Source of the DNA: Tepidanaerobacter syntrophicus | GTDB taxonomy: Bacteria; Bacillota; Thermosediminibacteria; Thermosediminibacterales; Tepidanaerobacteraceae | NCBI RefSeq assembly: GCF_001485475.2 | Contig: NZ_DF977003.1 | Location: forward strand, 434,001-498,000 | DNA length: 64,000 nucleotides | Reading direction: 5' to 3' | Shown: piece after piece, positions 45,095 to 54,356 of the stretch | Position numbering within the stretch: position 1 is the stretch's first letter | Layout: the number at the start of each line of letters is the position of its first letter | The notes under the pieces: model-generated | Database searches by the model: none | What the model saw: only the letters and a program-made list of their open reading frames with translations | What the model was told of the DNA's origin: nothing | Program-made: the position numbers and the translations under genes

Positions 45095-45564
45095 TCTTGC
45101 TCCTCATTCCATTCAAATTTAAGTTTTGCTGCCGATATTTTGTCTTTCGGAATTGAATAAGTTTTCCCATCCTCGATGGTGACGGTATCATTTGAATAAT
45201 TTTTTAGGATCCCTGTAAAATTCTTTTTGCCGTCTATCTTTTCAAAAGTCTTAATTTCTACCATAGAGCCAATATATTTTATAAAATCTTTATCTTTTTT
45301 AAGGGGTCTTTCAACACCTGGAGATGATACCTCTAAAAAATAGCTGTAGGGTATTGGGTCCATTTCGTCCAGCATCTTACTGAGCTCCATGCTTACCAAC
45401 TGACAATCATCAAGAGTTACTCCTCCAGGTTTATCAATATAATACCTTAAATACCAGTTTCCAGATTCCTTTACAAATTCCATATCAACCAACTCAAATC
45501 CCTTACTGTCAGCTACTAAATTTCCAATGTCCAGCAGCTTCTTAAAAATTTTTTCATTCAGCAT
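45091..45564 (-). CDS. rimP: Ribosome maturation factor RimP
   Basis: 157 residues with the two-domain RimP/YlxS fold (GFELVDMEFVKESGNWYLR, YFLEVSSPGVERPL, DKISAAKLKFEW). Needed for 30S assembly. Start ATG 45564 with AGGAGTGG 6 nt upstream; the frame is open for 32 more codons but these cross the leader hairpin. First gene of the nusA-infB operon. Confidence 0.95.
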   Translation of the reverse strand: MLNEKIFKKLLDIGNLVADSKGFELVDMEFVKESGNWYLRYYIDKPGGVTLDDCQLVSMELSKMLDEMDPIPYSYFLEVSSPGVERPLKKDKDFIKYIGSMVEIKTFEKIDGKKNFTGILKNYSNDTVTIEDGKTYSIPKDKISAAKLKFEWNEEQE

Positions 45565-45605
45565 AAAAACCACTCCTAAATCTAAAACGATAAATATAAT
45601 ATTAA

Positions 45606-45627
45606 AGAGTGGGAATTTACCCACTCT
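45606..45627 (-). terminator. Terminator-like hairpin in the rimP-nusA leader
   Basis: 8-bp stem (45606-45613 and 45620-45627, AGAGTGGG with CCCACTCT) with a 6-nt loop, followed by TTTAATATTATATTT. It lies downstream of the promoter at 45667-45695 and upstream of rimP. Its 3' arm can alternatively pair with the rimP ribosome site GGAGTGG (45570-45576). Confidence 0.65.
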
Positions 45628-45660
45628 AAGTTTCTGCCCGTTAAAATGTCTGCTTGTCAC

Positions 45661-45695
45661 GGTATAATTATACCACAGGATATTGATGAATGCAA
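45661..45695 (-). promoter_or_regulatory. Promoter of the rimP-nusA-infB operon
   Basis: Extended -10 TGGTATAAT (box 45672-45667), 17-nt spacer, weak -35 TTGCAT (45695-45690). The -10 sits in the perfect palindrome GGTATAATTATACC (45661-45674). It lies directly after the polC stop. Confidence 0.65.
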
Positions 45696-45696
45696 C

Positions 45697-48600
45697 TTAA
45701 AACAAGCTTATTTGGTCCGTTTCCTGTAAATTAGCCAGCACCCCGTTTTGCCTTAAAATCTGAACAACATTTTTTGTTATTCTCGCCCTTCGCTGAAGAT
45801 CATCTATTGATGTAAATCTTCCTTTCCGCCTTTCTCTTTCTATATTTTGCGCTGCAGTAATTCCTAAGCCTTGCAGTGATTTTAAAGGCGGCAGTATTCC
45901 GGCTTCTGTTATTTTAAATCTCTTTACATCCGACTTATATAGATCTATCTGAGCAAATTGTATACCTCGTGCATACATTTCATTTGCAACTTCTAAAATC
46001 GTAAAGAGGTTTTTCTCTTTTGCTGTTGCTTCCTTTTCGTTTCTCTCAATTTCAGCCATCTTTTCTCTGATTTTCTTAGGACCCTGTAATATAAGTTCAG
46101 CATCAAAATCATCTGCTTTAACGGTAAAATAAGTAGCATAAAATGCCTCGGGGTAATGCACTTTAAAATAGGCTATCCTAAATGCCATTATTACATATGC
46201 AACGGCATGGGCCTTAGGAAAAAGGTACCTTATCTTCTTACAAGAGTCAATAAACCAGCTATTTACATTTTTATTTTCGCTTAAAATTTTTTCATATTCG
46301 GGCTTTAAGCCTCTCCCTTTTCTTACGTCTTCCATAATACTAAAGGCGATTTTTGCATTAACGCCATTATTGATTAAGTAAATCATTATGTCGTCTCTTG
46401 TAGCAATTACATCCTTTAAAGTGGCTATCCGGCTTTTTATTATATTTTGTGCGTTATTGAGCCACACATCCGTGCCGTGGGACAATCCGCTTATTCGCAC
46501 CAATTCAGAAAAAGTTGTCGGCCTGGTATCTTCCAACATTTGTCTTACAAACTTAGTGCCGAATTCCGGTACCCCTAAAGTTCCCACAGTAGTTCCTAAA
46601 ACCTTTGGATCTAGGCCTAGTGACTCTAAGGAAGAAAATATTTTTAAAGTTGCAGGATCATCAAGAGGAATCTTGCGCACATTTACGCCTGTTTCTTCTT
46701 CGAGCATTTTAATTACCGTAGGATCATCATGGCCCAGTAAATCAAGCTTTAAAAGTCTGTCGCTTATAGAATGATATTCAAAGTGAGTTGTAATGACCCC
46801 CGACCCCTTATCGTCTGCAGGATGTTGAATCGGTGTAAATTCAAAAATCTCCTTGTCTTTTGGAACTACTATAATTCCTCCGGGATGTTGGCCGGTTGTT
46901 CTTTTGACGCCTGTAATTCCTTCTGAAAGCCTTGTTAACTCAATATTAGGCAGCTGAACATTTTTTTCTTCCAGATAAGCCCTTACAAAGCCAAAAGCAG
47001 TTTTTTGTGCAACTGTTGAGATCGTGCCTGCCCTAAAAACATGATGTTCGCCGAATAACTCTTCTACATATTTATGCGCCTTTGACTGATACTCTCCGGA
47101 AAAGTTCAAATCTATGTCGGGAATTTTATCGCCTTCAAAGCCCATAAAAACTTCGAAGGGGATGTTAAAACCTTCTTTTCTCATAGGCGTTCCACATTTA
47201 GGACAATTAATATCAGGTAAGTCAGGACCTGTTATGTCATTTTTATCTTCTTCAAAGATCGACAGCTTGCATTTTGGACATATATAGTGAGGGGGCAGGG
47301 GGTTTACCTCAGTAATTTGGCACATGGTCGCAACCAAAGAGGAACCTACAGAACCTCTTGAGCCCACAAGATAACCATCTTCCATAGATTTTTTCACTAA
47401 TTTGTGCGCAATAAGATATATCACAGCATAGCCGTTATTGACTATTGAATCTAATTCATGCTTTAGCCGATCTTCGACAATTTGCGGCAATTCTTCGCCA
47501 TAAATTTGCTTTGCTTGCCGATAAGTCATTTCTATTATTTCTTCTTCAGCGCCATCTATTTTAGGCGGATAAAGACCCTCGGGAAAAGGAACTATATCAT
47601 CTGCAATCTCATTAGCTATAATATTTGGATTTTCAACAACTACTTCGTAGGCTGTTTTCTCCCCTAAGTATTGGCATTCATTTAGCATTTCATCTGTAGT
47701 GCGTAAATACAGTTTTGATTCTTTATCAGCATCTTGAAAACCCTGAGCATTTAAGAGAATTTTTCTAAATATCTCATCTTGCGGATTTAAAAAGTGTACA
47801 TCGCCTGTCATGACAACGGGTTTATTTAATTTTTTCCCAAGATCGCATATTGCTCGGTTTATATTTCCTAATCTTTCTATTCCACTTACATATTCTCCGT
47901 CAATTAAAAACATATTATTTTGGAGAGGCTGAATCTCTAAAAAATCATAGAACTCAGCTATTCTTTCGATTTTAGCAGGATCATCGAAATGAAGCAGAGA
48001 TTGATAAAGTTCACCTGCCTGACATCCACTTCCAATTATTAACCCATCTCGATAACGCTTAAGTAACGATTTTGGTATTCGGGGATGTCTGTAAAAAAAG
48101 TTCAAATGAGACATAGAGACAAGTCGATATAAATTTTTTAAGCCTTCATTGCTTTTTACTTGAATAATTGCATGATATGAGCTTAGGGTTACCGTTCCTT
48201 TTTGCAGCTTATAGATATCATTTATCTTTGAAAGATTATTTATACCGGCTTCATTCACCCGACCCAGCAGTTCTTTTAATATGAGAGCTGCTGTGTTTGC
48301 GTCATCCACTGCTCTATGATGAGAGCCCATCCCTATATTAAGATCCTTTGCGATGGTATCAAGTCTATGGTTTTTTAATTTTGAAAGGATAATCCTGGCA
48401 AGAGCTAGAGTATCCAATACACCGTTCTTAAAAGATAGTCCGAGCCTTTCGGCATCTCTGCGGATAAATCCAGAGTCAAAATCGGCATTATGGGCTACAA
48501 AAACTGCATTACCGAGAAAATCTATAAATTGAGGCAAAACTTTTTCTATAGGCTCTGCAGACTCTAACATTTCGTTGGTAATACCTGTTAAATTTACAAT

Positions 48601-49995
48601 ATTTGGCGGAACCGGATGCTTCGGCTTAACAAATGAACTGAACCTGTCGATGATTTCATTATTAATAACTTTAACTGCTCCGATTTCTATTATTTCGTCT
48701 CCGTCAAAGCAAAGACCGGTTGTTTCGATGTCAGTAACAACAAAAACCGTATCCTTTATCATTTTATCCGGAGGTTGAGCCATAACCGGGTTTTCATCAT
48801 CAAATATATAGGCTTCTACTCCGTAAATCGGCTTTATGCCAAGCTTTTTCGAAACAGAATATACTTCAGGAAAGGACTGAAGTACTCCGTGATCTGTAAA
48901 AGCAACTGCCTTATGTCCCCATTTTTTGACTGTTTTTAATACCGATTCCGGAGAACATAAGGCATCCATAGAACTATACCGTGTATGTAAGTGTAATTCC
49001 ACTCTCTTTTCAGGGCTCGTATCTACTCTTTCAGGTTTATCGTCAATATTAATATCAAGTGGGACTAGTTCATGCTCTTGAGTATATTTGCTAATTTCAA
49101 TCTTGCCTCTTACCTTAACCCACATACCCTCTTTAATGGCCTGCTCTAAAGATTTTTGCTTCTCGGACAGAAAAATCTTTACCGGAATTGAGCCTGTATA
49201 ATCAGTTAATCCAAAGGTAAGAAGAAGTGTCCTATTTCTAAGCTCTCGCTTTTCAATATTAAAGATTTCTCCCATAAAGGTTATATTACTATTTTCAGTA
49301 ATATTTTCGCCTATAGGAATCGGCCTTTCTTCGATTTTTTTACCCAGTAAAATAGATGAATATTGACCTGTTACCCCGTTAGAAACTAAATCAACTGATG
49401 ATTTTTCATAGCCGCTTCTTTCACTATTCTGCCTTAAGATTGATTCGATTATTTCTTTTTCTTCTTCATTTATATCATATGTATCTTTTTTTCTACCATT
49501 AGATGGAATTTCTTTGAAAGAAACCTTTAATGGAATACCGGAATTTGCAAGGTAATGCTCTATCAATGAAGAAACCTTGCGTTCTTTTAAAAATTCAGCA
49601 CCACCGGGTTCTACATAAATATTTATTCGCTTTTCGTCTAATTCCCAATAACTGTCCAATAGCCACATTTGCGCCGCAGGAGCTTTGAGAAAAACGCGCT
49701 CTAACAATTTATCCCATATCTTTGTAATAAGTATTTGGAACTTATTTTGGGAATTAAGTTTAGTAAAACCAAGTTCTATTTTGCCAGTAGCTGGCAAATG
49801 TTTGAATATTAGTTGTTTGAGTTTTGATAATATGCTTTCAGTTAGTTCTGATTCTGCAAGTATAGACAATTTTAGGTCCTTATTTTCCTTAGAAACTGTT
49901 ACATTTTCTAACAATATGTTATCAAGCAGTTTTTTTTCTTCAAAATTAAAAATGTCTAAATCCTGCTCGGTAAATATATTCTTAATTTTAATCAT
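45697..49995 (-). CDS. polC: DNA polymerase III alpha subunit, PolC type
   Basis: 1432 residues, full length. N-terminal domain, OB fold (about 225-320), PHP domain (VELHLHTRYSSMDA, AFTDHG) interrupted by the DEDDh proofreading exonuclease (VVTDIETTGLCFDGDEIIEIGA, about 420-590), zinc site (CPKCKLSIFEEDK ... CPKCGTPM), and the polymerase palm (PDIDLNFSGEYQ). The main replicative polymerase of low-GC Gram-positives. Confidence 0.98.
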   Translation of the reverse strand: MIKIKNIFTEQDLDIFNFEEKKLLDNILLENVTVSKENKDLKLSILAESELTESILSKLKQLIFKHLPATGKIELGFTKLNSQNKFQILITKIWDKLLERVFLKAPAAQMWLLDSYWELDEKRINIYVEPGGAEFLKERKVSSLIEHYLANSGIPLKVSFKEIPSNGRKKDTYDINEEEKEIIESILRQNSERSGYEKSSVDLVSNGVTGQYSSILLGKKIEERPIPIGENITENSNITFMGEIFNIEKRELRNRTLLLTFGLTDYTGSIPVKIFLSEKQKSLEQAIKEGMWVKVRGKIEISKYTQEHELVPLDINIDDKPERVDTSPEKRVELHLHTRYSSMDALCSPESVLKTVKKWGHKAVAFTDHGVLQSFPEVYSVSKKLGIKPIYGVEAYIFDDENPVMAQPPDKMIKDTVFVVTDIETTGLCFDGDEIIEIGAVKVINNEIIDRFSSFVKPKHPVPPNIVNLTGITNEMLESAEPIEKVLPQFIDFLGNAVFVAHNADFDSGFIRRDAERLGLSFKNGVLDTLALARIILSKLKNHRLDTIAKDLNIGMGSHHRAVDDANTAALILKELLGRVNEAGINNLSKINDIYKLQKGTVTLSSYHAIIQVKSNEGLKNLYRLVSMSHLNFFYRHPRIPKSLLKRYRDGLIIGSGCQAGELYQSLLHFDDPAKIERIAEFYDFLEIQPLQNNMFLIDGEYVSGIERLGNINRAICDLGKKLNKPVVMTGDVHFLNPQDEIFRKILLNAQGFQDADKESKLYLRTTDEMLNECQYLGEKTAYEVVVENPNIIANEIADDIVPFPEGLYPPKIDGAEEEIIEMTYRQAKQIYGEELPQIVEDRLKHELDSIVNNGYAVIYLIAHKLVKKSMEDGYLVGSRGSVGSSLVATMCQITEVNPLPPHYICPKCKLSIFEEDKNDITGPDLPDINCPKCGTPMRKEGFNIPFEVFMGFEGDKIPDIDLNFSGEYQSKAHKYVEELFGEHHVFRAGTISTVAQKTAFGFVRAYLEEKNVQLPNIELTRLSEGITGVKRTTGQHPGGIIVVPKDKEIFEFTPIQHPADDKGSGVITTHFEYHSISDRLLKLDLLGHDDPTVIKMLEEETGVNVRKIPLDDPATLKIFSSLESLGLDPKVLGTTVGTLGVPEFGTKFVRQMLEDTRPTTFSELVRISGLSHGTDVWLNNAQNIIKSRIATLKDVIATRDDIMIYLINNGVNAKIAFSIMEDVRKGRGLKPEYEKILSENKNVNSWFIDSCKKIRYLFPKAHAVAYVIMAFRIAYFKVHYPEAFYATYFTVKADDFDAELILQGPKKIREKMAEIERNEKEATAKEKNLFTILEVANEMYARGIQFAQIDLYKSDVKRFKITEAGILPPLKSLQGLGITAAQNIERERRKGRFTSIDDLQRRARITKNVVQILRQNGVLANLQETDQISLF

Positions 49996-50013
49996 GCCAC
50001 GATCCTTCTTATT

Positions 50014-50667
50014 CTATGAAGATGCATTTTCGTTTATTTTAAATTTTACAACACTGGTCATTATGTCAAAGTACATCTTCATTCTCGACAAAAAGCCTAT
50101 TACTAAACCTCTTTTCTCTTCTTTCATAACATGTGTAAGATTTGAAAGATAAACTTGTTTAACATTTATTTTTTCTTTCGCAGCCACTAGAGTTAGCGCC
50201 ATTTCTATGCCATAATCTTGCACATTGTGTTTTTCAAGCTTGCAAAAAAGCGTTCGCTTTACACCTCTCTGGCCAGAAAGAAATGGGGCAATTTTTTGAG
50301 CAAAATCTGTTGCACCTCTGCCAAACTTAAATATGCCTATGGTCATATCGGCCTGGCCATCTGCTACCGGCCAAATAAGCTGAGTTATATGTTCGCGCTT
50401 AAGTCCTATTAAATCTGCGTCAAGCATTAAAATAATGTCAGCATCAGTACTTTTTACTCCTAATAGTACCGCATTTGTTTTTCCTTGATTTTTCTCAAGT
50501 TCGATTACGATAGTTCTATACGCTTTTGCTATTTTTGCAGTATTATCGCTTGAGCCGTCACTTATAACAATAACTTCATCTATTAGCTCATGGGCGCATA
50601 GCGGCTCTAGAACACCGCCTATTGTTTTTTCTTCATTATAAGCGGGTATTACAGCAGCGATCTTCAT
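50014..50667 (-). CDS. Family 2 glycosyltransferase
   Basis: 217 residues, GT-A fold: KIAAVIPAYNEEKTIGG, VIVISDGSSDNTAKIA, NQGKTNAVLLGV and LMLDADLIGLKREHI carry nucleotide-sugar and metal-binding Asp residues. No transmembrane segment is evident. Similar to DPM1/glucosyl-3-phosphoglycerate synthase-type enzymes; the substrate is unknown. Start ATG 50667, 8 nt after AAAGGTGG. It lies between proS and polC, where Clostridia normally have no such gene. Confidence 0.85.
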   Translation of the reverse strand: MKIAAVIPAYNEEKTIGGVLEPLCAHELIDEVIVISDGSSDNTAKIAKAYRTIVIELEKNQGKTNAVLLGVKSTDADIILMLDADLIGLKREHITQLIWPVADGQADMTIGIFKFGRGATDFAQKIAPFLSGQRGVKRTLFCKLEKHNVQDYGIEMALTLVAAKEKINVKQVYLSNLTHVMKEEKRGLVIGFLSRMKMYFDIMTSVVKFKINENASS

Positions 50668-50712
50668 ATATAATACCACCTTTTTAAAGTGTTTGAACCC
50701 GTAAATTAAATC

Positions 50713-52149
50713 CTAATAAGATTTTGCAAAATAAGCAGTTGTGTTAGATTCTTTTCCACATATTATGCACTTACCGGTATTGAGCTCCTCTGAAAACGGA
50801 ATGCATCTTAAGGTTGCTCCTGTCTGCTCCTTTATATGTTTTTCGCAATCAGGGCTGCCGCACCAGTGAGATTTTATAAAGCCGCGTTTGGCTTCTATGA
50901 TTTCTCTAAATTCTTCAAAGTTGTCAGTTTCTCTAATGTTATCGTCCATGAATTTTTTAGCCTGCAAGAACATGTTGTTTTGTATGTCATCCAGTAATTC
51001 TTTTAATCGAGGGAGCAGCTCTGATTCATCAACAAAGTATTTTTCTCCGGTATCTCTTCTTACAAGAACTACCTGATGTTTTTGAATATCTTTAGGCCCT
51101 ATTTCGATGCGCACCGGTACCCCGCGCATTTCCCATTCATTAAATTTCCATCCGGGAGTATATTCATCTCGGCTGTCTATTTCAATTCTTATGTCGTCTT
51201 TCAGTTGAGCTAAAATCTCGTCAGCTTTAGCAAGCACTGTTTCTTTTTGCTTGCCTAAAATAGGTACGAGAATTGCTTGAATAGGAGCTATAACAGGCGG
51301 CAGTTTTAGGCCGCGATCATCGCCGTGAACCATAACAATGGCTCCTATCAGCCTAGTAGTAACACCCCAGGAGGTCTGCCATACATATTTTAGCTGACCA
51401 TCTGTATCTAAATAAGTTATATCATATGCTTTTGCAAAATGCTGTCCAAGATTATGGGAAGTTCCTGCCTGAAGCGCTCTACCGTCTCCCATGAGAGCTT
51501 CAATGGTATAAGTTTTTAATGCCCCTGCAAATTTTTCACTCTCGGATTTTACTCCTTTTATAACCGGCAGGGATAAATCTTTTTCCACAAGATCTTGATA
51601 TATATCAAGTATTCTTAAAGTCTCTTCTTCTGCTTCTGTATCGGTGCGATGAGCTGTATGGCCTTCTTGCCAAAGAAATTCAGCAGTGCGCAAAAATGGT
51701 TTTGTGCTTTTTTCCCAGCGGACCACATTGCACCACTGATTTATAAGTACCGGCAAGTCTCTCCACGACTTTATCCATTTGGAATACATATTGCATATTA
51801 TCGTTTCAGAAGTGGGTCTTACAGCTAAGCGTTCAGCTAATTCTTCATCGCCTCCATGAGTCACCCACGCCACTTCCGGAGCGAAACCTTCCACATGCTC
51901 ACTTTCTTTTTGCAAAAGGGATTCTGGTATAAATAAAGGGAAATAAGCATTTTTATGTCCAGTAGCCTTTAAACGGTCATCTAAAAGCTTTTGTATATTT
52001 TCCCACAAAGCATAACCATAAGGCCTTATAACCATGCAACCTCGGACGGGGGAATAATCTGCCAATTCGGTTTTAAGTATGACATCTACGTACCATTGCG
52101 AAAAATCTTCGGTTTTCGATGTAATCTCTTTTACAAAATCATTTTCCAT
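50713..52149 (-). CDS. proS: Prolyl-tRNA synthetase (archaeal/eukaryotic-like type)
   Basis: 478 residues, type 3 ProRS without the bacterial editing insertion. Class II motifs: PVRGCMVIRPYGYALWE, RPTSETIICNMYSKWIKSWRDLP, WGVTTRLIGAIVMVHGDD. The C-terminal zinc-like domain has CGSPDCEKHIKEQTG and GKCIICGKES, and the protein ends in the conserved Tyr (FAKSY). Charges tRNA(Pro). Thermophilic Clostridia often carry this form. Confidence 0.96.
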   Translation of the reverse strand: MENDFVKEITSKTEDFSQWYVDVILKTELADYSPVRGCMVIRPYGYALWENIQKLLDDRLKATGHKNAYFPLFIPESLLQKESEHVEGFAPEVAWVTHGGDEELAERLAVRPTSETIICNMYSKWIKSWRDLPVLINQWCNVVRWEKSTKPFLRTAEFLWQEGHTAHRTDTEAEEETLRILDIYQDLVEKDLSLPVIKGVKSESEKFAGALKTYTIEALMGDGRALQAGTSHNLGQHFAKAYDITYLDTDGQLKYVWQTSWGVTTRLIGAIVMVHGDDRGLKLPPVIAPIQAILVPILGKQKETVLAKADEILAQLKDDIRIEIDSRDEYTPGWKFNEWEMRGVPVRIEIGPKDIQKHQVVLVRRDTGEKYFVDESELLPRLKELLDDIQNNMFLQAKKFMDDNIRETDNFEEFREIIEAKRGFIKSHWCGSPDCEKHIKEQTGATLRCIPFSEELNTGKCIICGKESNTTAYFAKSY

Positions 52150-52195
52150 AATTATAAAGTATTTCCTCCTTCAATTATCCTACGTTGTATCACAT

Positions 52196-53257
52196 TCATG
52201 AATTAATAATATCATATATTTCATGCATAAGTTCTGAAACTGCATCTTCCTCCGGCACAGTTTTTATTATCTCACCTTTTTTAAATATTGCAACCCTTTT
52301 TTTACCTCCTGCAATCCCTATATCAGCTTCCTTCGCTTCGCCCGGCCCGTTTACTATGCAACCCATAACCGCAACTTTCAGAGGCTGTTTAATAGAAGAT
52401 AATTGTTCCTCTACTTTTTTTGCTATATTAATTAAGTCAATCTCTGTTCTAGCACATGTAGGGCAAGATATTAATGTTACTCCATACTCCTTTAAATTCA
52501 GACTTTTTAATATTTCAATACCGACCCTAACCTCGTCCAAAGGCTCACCGGTCAAAGATACTCGTATAGTATCGCCAATTCCTTCGTATAATAAAACTCC
52601 TAAACCTATTGCAGATTTTACAGTGCCTGCCATAAAAGTTCCTGCCTCTGTAATACCTAAATGAAGAGGATAATCGGTTTTATCGGCTATCATTTCATAA
52701 GCCATGATGCCGGATATAACATCAGAAGATTTTAGTGAAAGAACTATATCGCTAAAATTCATATCTTCAAGAATATTAATATGCCTTAGAGCACTTTCGA
52801 CCATTGCTTCAGCGCTTGGCCTGCCGTATTTTTGAATTAAGTCTTTTTCTACAGAGCCGGAATTAATCCCTATTCTTATCGGAATTTTGTAATCTTTTGC
52901 ATAATCCACAACTTGTTTTATTTTATTCTTACTGCCAATGTTGCCGGGATTTATACGTATTGCATCTGCCCCGTACTTAATAGATTCAATAGCAAGTCTG
53001 TGGTCAAATTGAATATCGGCCACAATAGGTATATGAACTTGACTTTTTATCTTAGAAATCGCAATTGCGCTATCTTCATCTGGAACTGCAACACGGATTA
53101 TATCACAACCGGCATCTTCAAGCTTTAATATTTGAGATACAGTATTTTCTATATCATATGTCTTTGTATTGGTCATAGACTGAACACTTATAGGAGAGTC
53201 ACCGCCAACTGCTGTGTTACCTACTGTAATCTTTCTCGTCTTACGCCTTTTTTTCAT
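52196..53257 (-). CDS. ispG: (E)-4-hydroxy-3-methylbut-2-enyl-diphosphate synthase
   Basis: 353-residue MEP-pathway enzyme (GcpE), using a 4Fe-4S cluster to reduce MEcPP. TIM barrel (ISVQSMTNTKTYD, VPDEDSAIAISKI) and C-terminal cluster domain with SCPTCARTEIDL, MGCIVNGPGEAKEADIGIAGG. ATG 53257 preferred (GGAGG upstream); ATG 53275 adds six residues. The partner gene dxr is missing from its usual nearby place. Confidence 0.95.
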   Translation of the reverse strand: MKKRRKTRKITVGNTAVGGDSPISVQSMTNTKTYDIENTVSQILKLEDAGCDIIRVAVPDEDSAIAISKIKSQVHIPIVADIQFDHRLAIESIKYGADAIRINPGNIGSKNKIKQVVDYAKDYKIPIRIGINSGSVEKDLIQKYGRPSAEAMVESALRHINILEDMNFSDIVLSLKSSDVISGIMAYEMIADKTDYPLHLGITEAGTFMAGTVKSAIGLGVLLYEGIGDTIRVSLTGEPLDEVRVGIEILKSLNLKEYGVTLISCPTCARTEIDLINIAKKVEEQLSSIKQPLKVAVMGCIVNGPGEAKEADIGIAGGKKRVAIFKKGEIIKTVPEEDAVSELMHEIYDIINS

Positions 53258-53320
53258 GCCGTATTTTTCCTCCATAGCCTAATCAAAACTTCCTTTCCTA
53301 TTCCTATGATAATACAAGGT

Positions 53321-54337
53321 TTACTTTATCCACTTGATTAAATCGAGCTTACTAATGTCTTTAAACAAAACTATTATCATAAAAATCATCAAAATTACAA
53401 AACCTATAAAATGTATAAACCCCTCTTTTTCTAAATCTATCGGCCTGCCTCTTAAAATTTCTAATATAATAAATACGCATCTGCCGCCGTCAAGGGCAGG
53501 AATAGGAAAAATATTAAATAGTCCCAGATTTATACTTATGAGAGCCGCAATGTACATAACCTGAAAAATTCCATTCTTCGCAGCTTCTTCTACTATTTGG
53601 AAGATACCAACAGGCCCTACCACGTCAACCGCTGCTTTACCTGTTAACATCTGAGCTAGACCGACTAATATCATTTTAGTTATCCAAAAGGTTTTCTGAA
53701 TTCCAAATTGAAGACTGCGGCTCAAAGAGTGTTTTACAACAACTGTTTTAATCCCTATTATACCTCTTTTTGTGTCGGGATCTTCTTTTGCCGTTACATT
53801 ATATGTTATAAGGGTATTGTTTCTAGAGACTGTTATTTCTACTTGTTCTTTTGGCCTATTGCTTATTCTATCGACTACATCTTCCCATGAATTTACTTTA
53901 ATGCCGTCAACGGCATAAATTACGTCTCCGTCGCGTATCCCGGCTTCTGCAGCAGGCTCGCCGGGAATGACAGTAACCTGCGTTGTTGCAATTCCTGAAG
54001 AAAAACTTATAGCAGAAAGCAAGATAGCGGCAATAAGAAAATTCATTAGGGGGCCTGCCAAAATAACAGCTAATCTTGTAAGTGGCGGCTTATTGTTGAA
54101 AGCGCGGGGGTCGCTGGTAGCAGCATCTTCACCTTCCATTTTAACATAGCCGCCCAAAGGCAATAATCTTATGAAGTAATCAGTCTCTTTACCTTTAATT
54201 TTCAAAATTTGAGGTCCGAATCCCATACTGAATTCGTTGACCTTTATACCTGAAAGCTTTGCAACTATAAAGTGTCCAAATTCATGAAAAAAAATAAGCG
54301 CTCCCAGAACTATTATTGTCGGAATAAGAGTTAACAA
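53321..54337 (-). CDS. rseP: RIP metalloprotease RseP (site-2 protease)
   Basis: 338-residue intramembrane zinc protease. HEFGH zinc motif in the first transmembrane helix, a PDZ domain (about 110-190, ATTQVTVIPGEPAAEAGI), and the third ligand in NIFPIPALDGGR. It cleaves membrane-anchored anti-sigma factors or signal peptides. Start TTG 54337 lies 5 nt after AAGGTGG; a GTG at 54346 overlaps that site. Confidence 0.94.
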   Translation of the reverse strand: MLTLIPTIIVLGALIFFHEFGHFIVAKLSGIKVNEFSMGFGPQILKIKGKETDYFIRLLPLGGYVKMEGEDAATSDPRAFNNKPPLTRLAVILAGPLMNFLIAAILLSAISFSSGIATTQVTVIPGEPAAEAGIRDGDVIYAVDGIKVNSWEDVVDRISNRPKEQVEITVSRNNTLITYNVTAKEDPDTKRGIIGIKTVVVKHSLSRSLQFGIQKTFWITKMILVGLAQMLTGKAAVDVVGPVGIFQIVEEAAKNGIFQVMYIAALISINLGLFNIFPIPALDGGRCVFIILEILRGRPIDLEKEGFIHFIGFVILMIFMIIVLFKDISKLDLIKWIK

Positions 54338-54356
54338 TATTTCCACCTTCTGAAAC

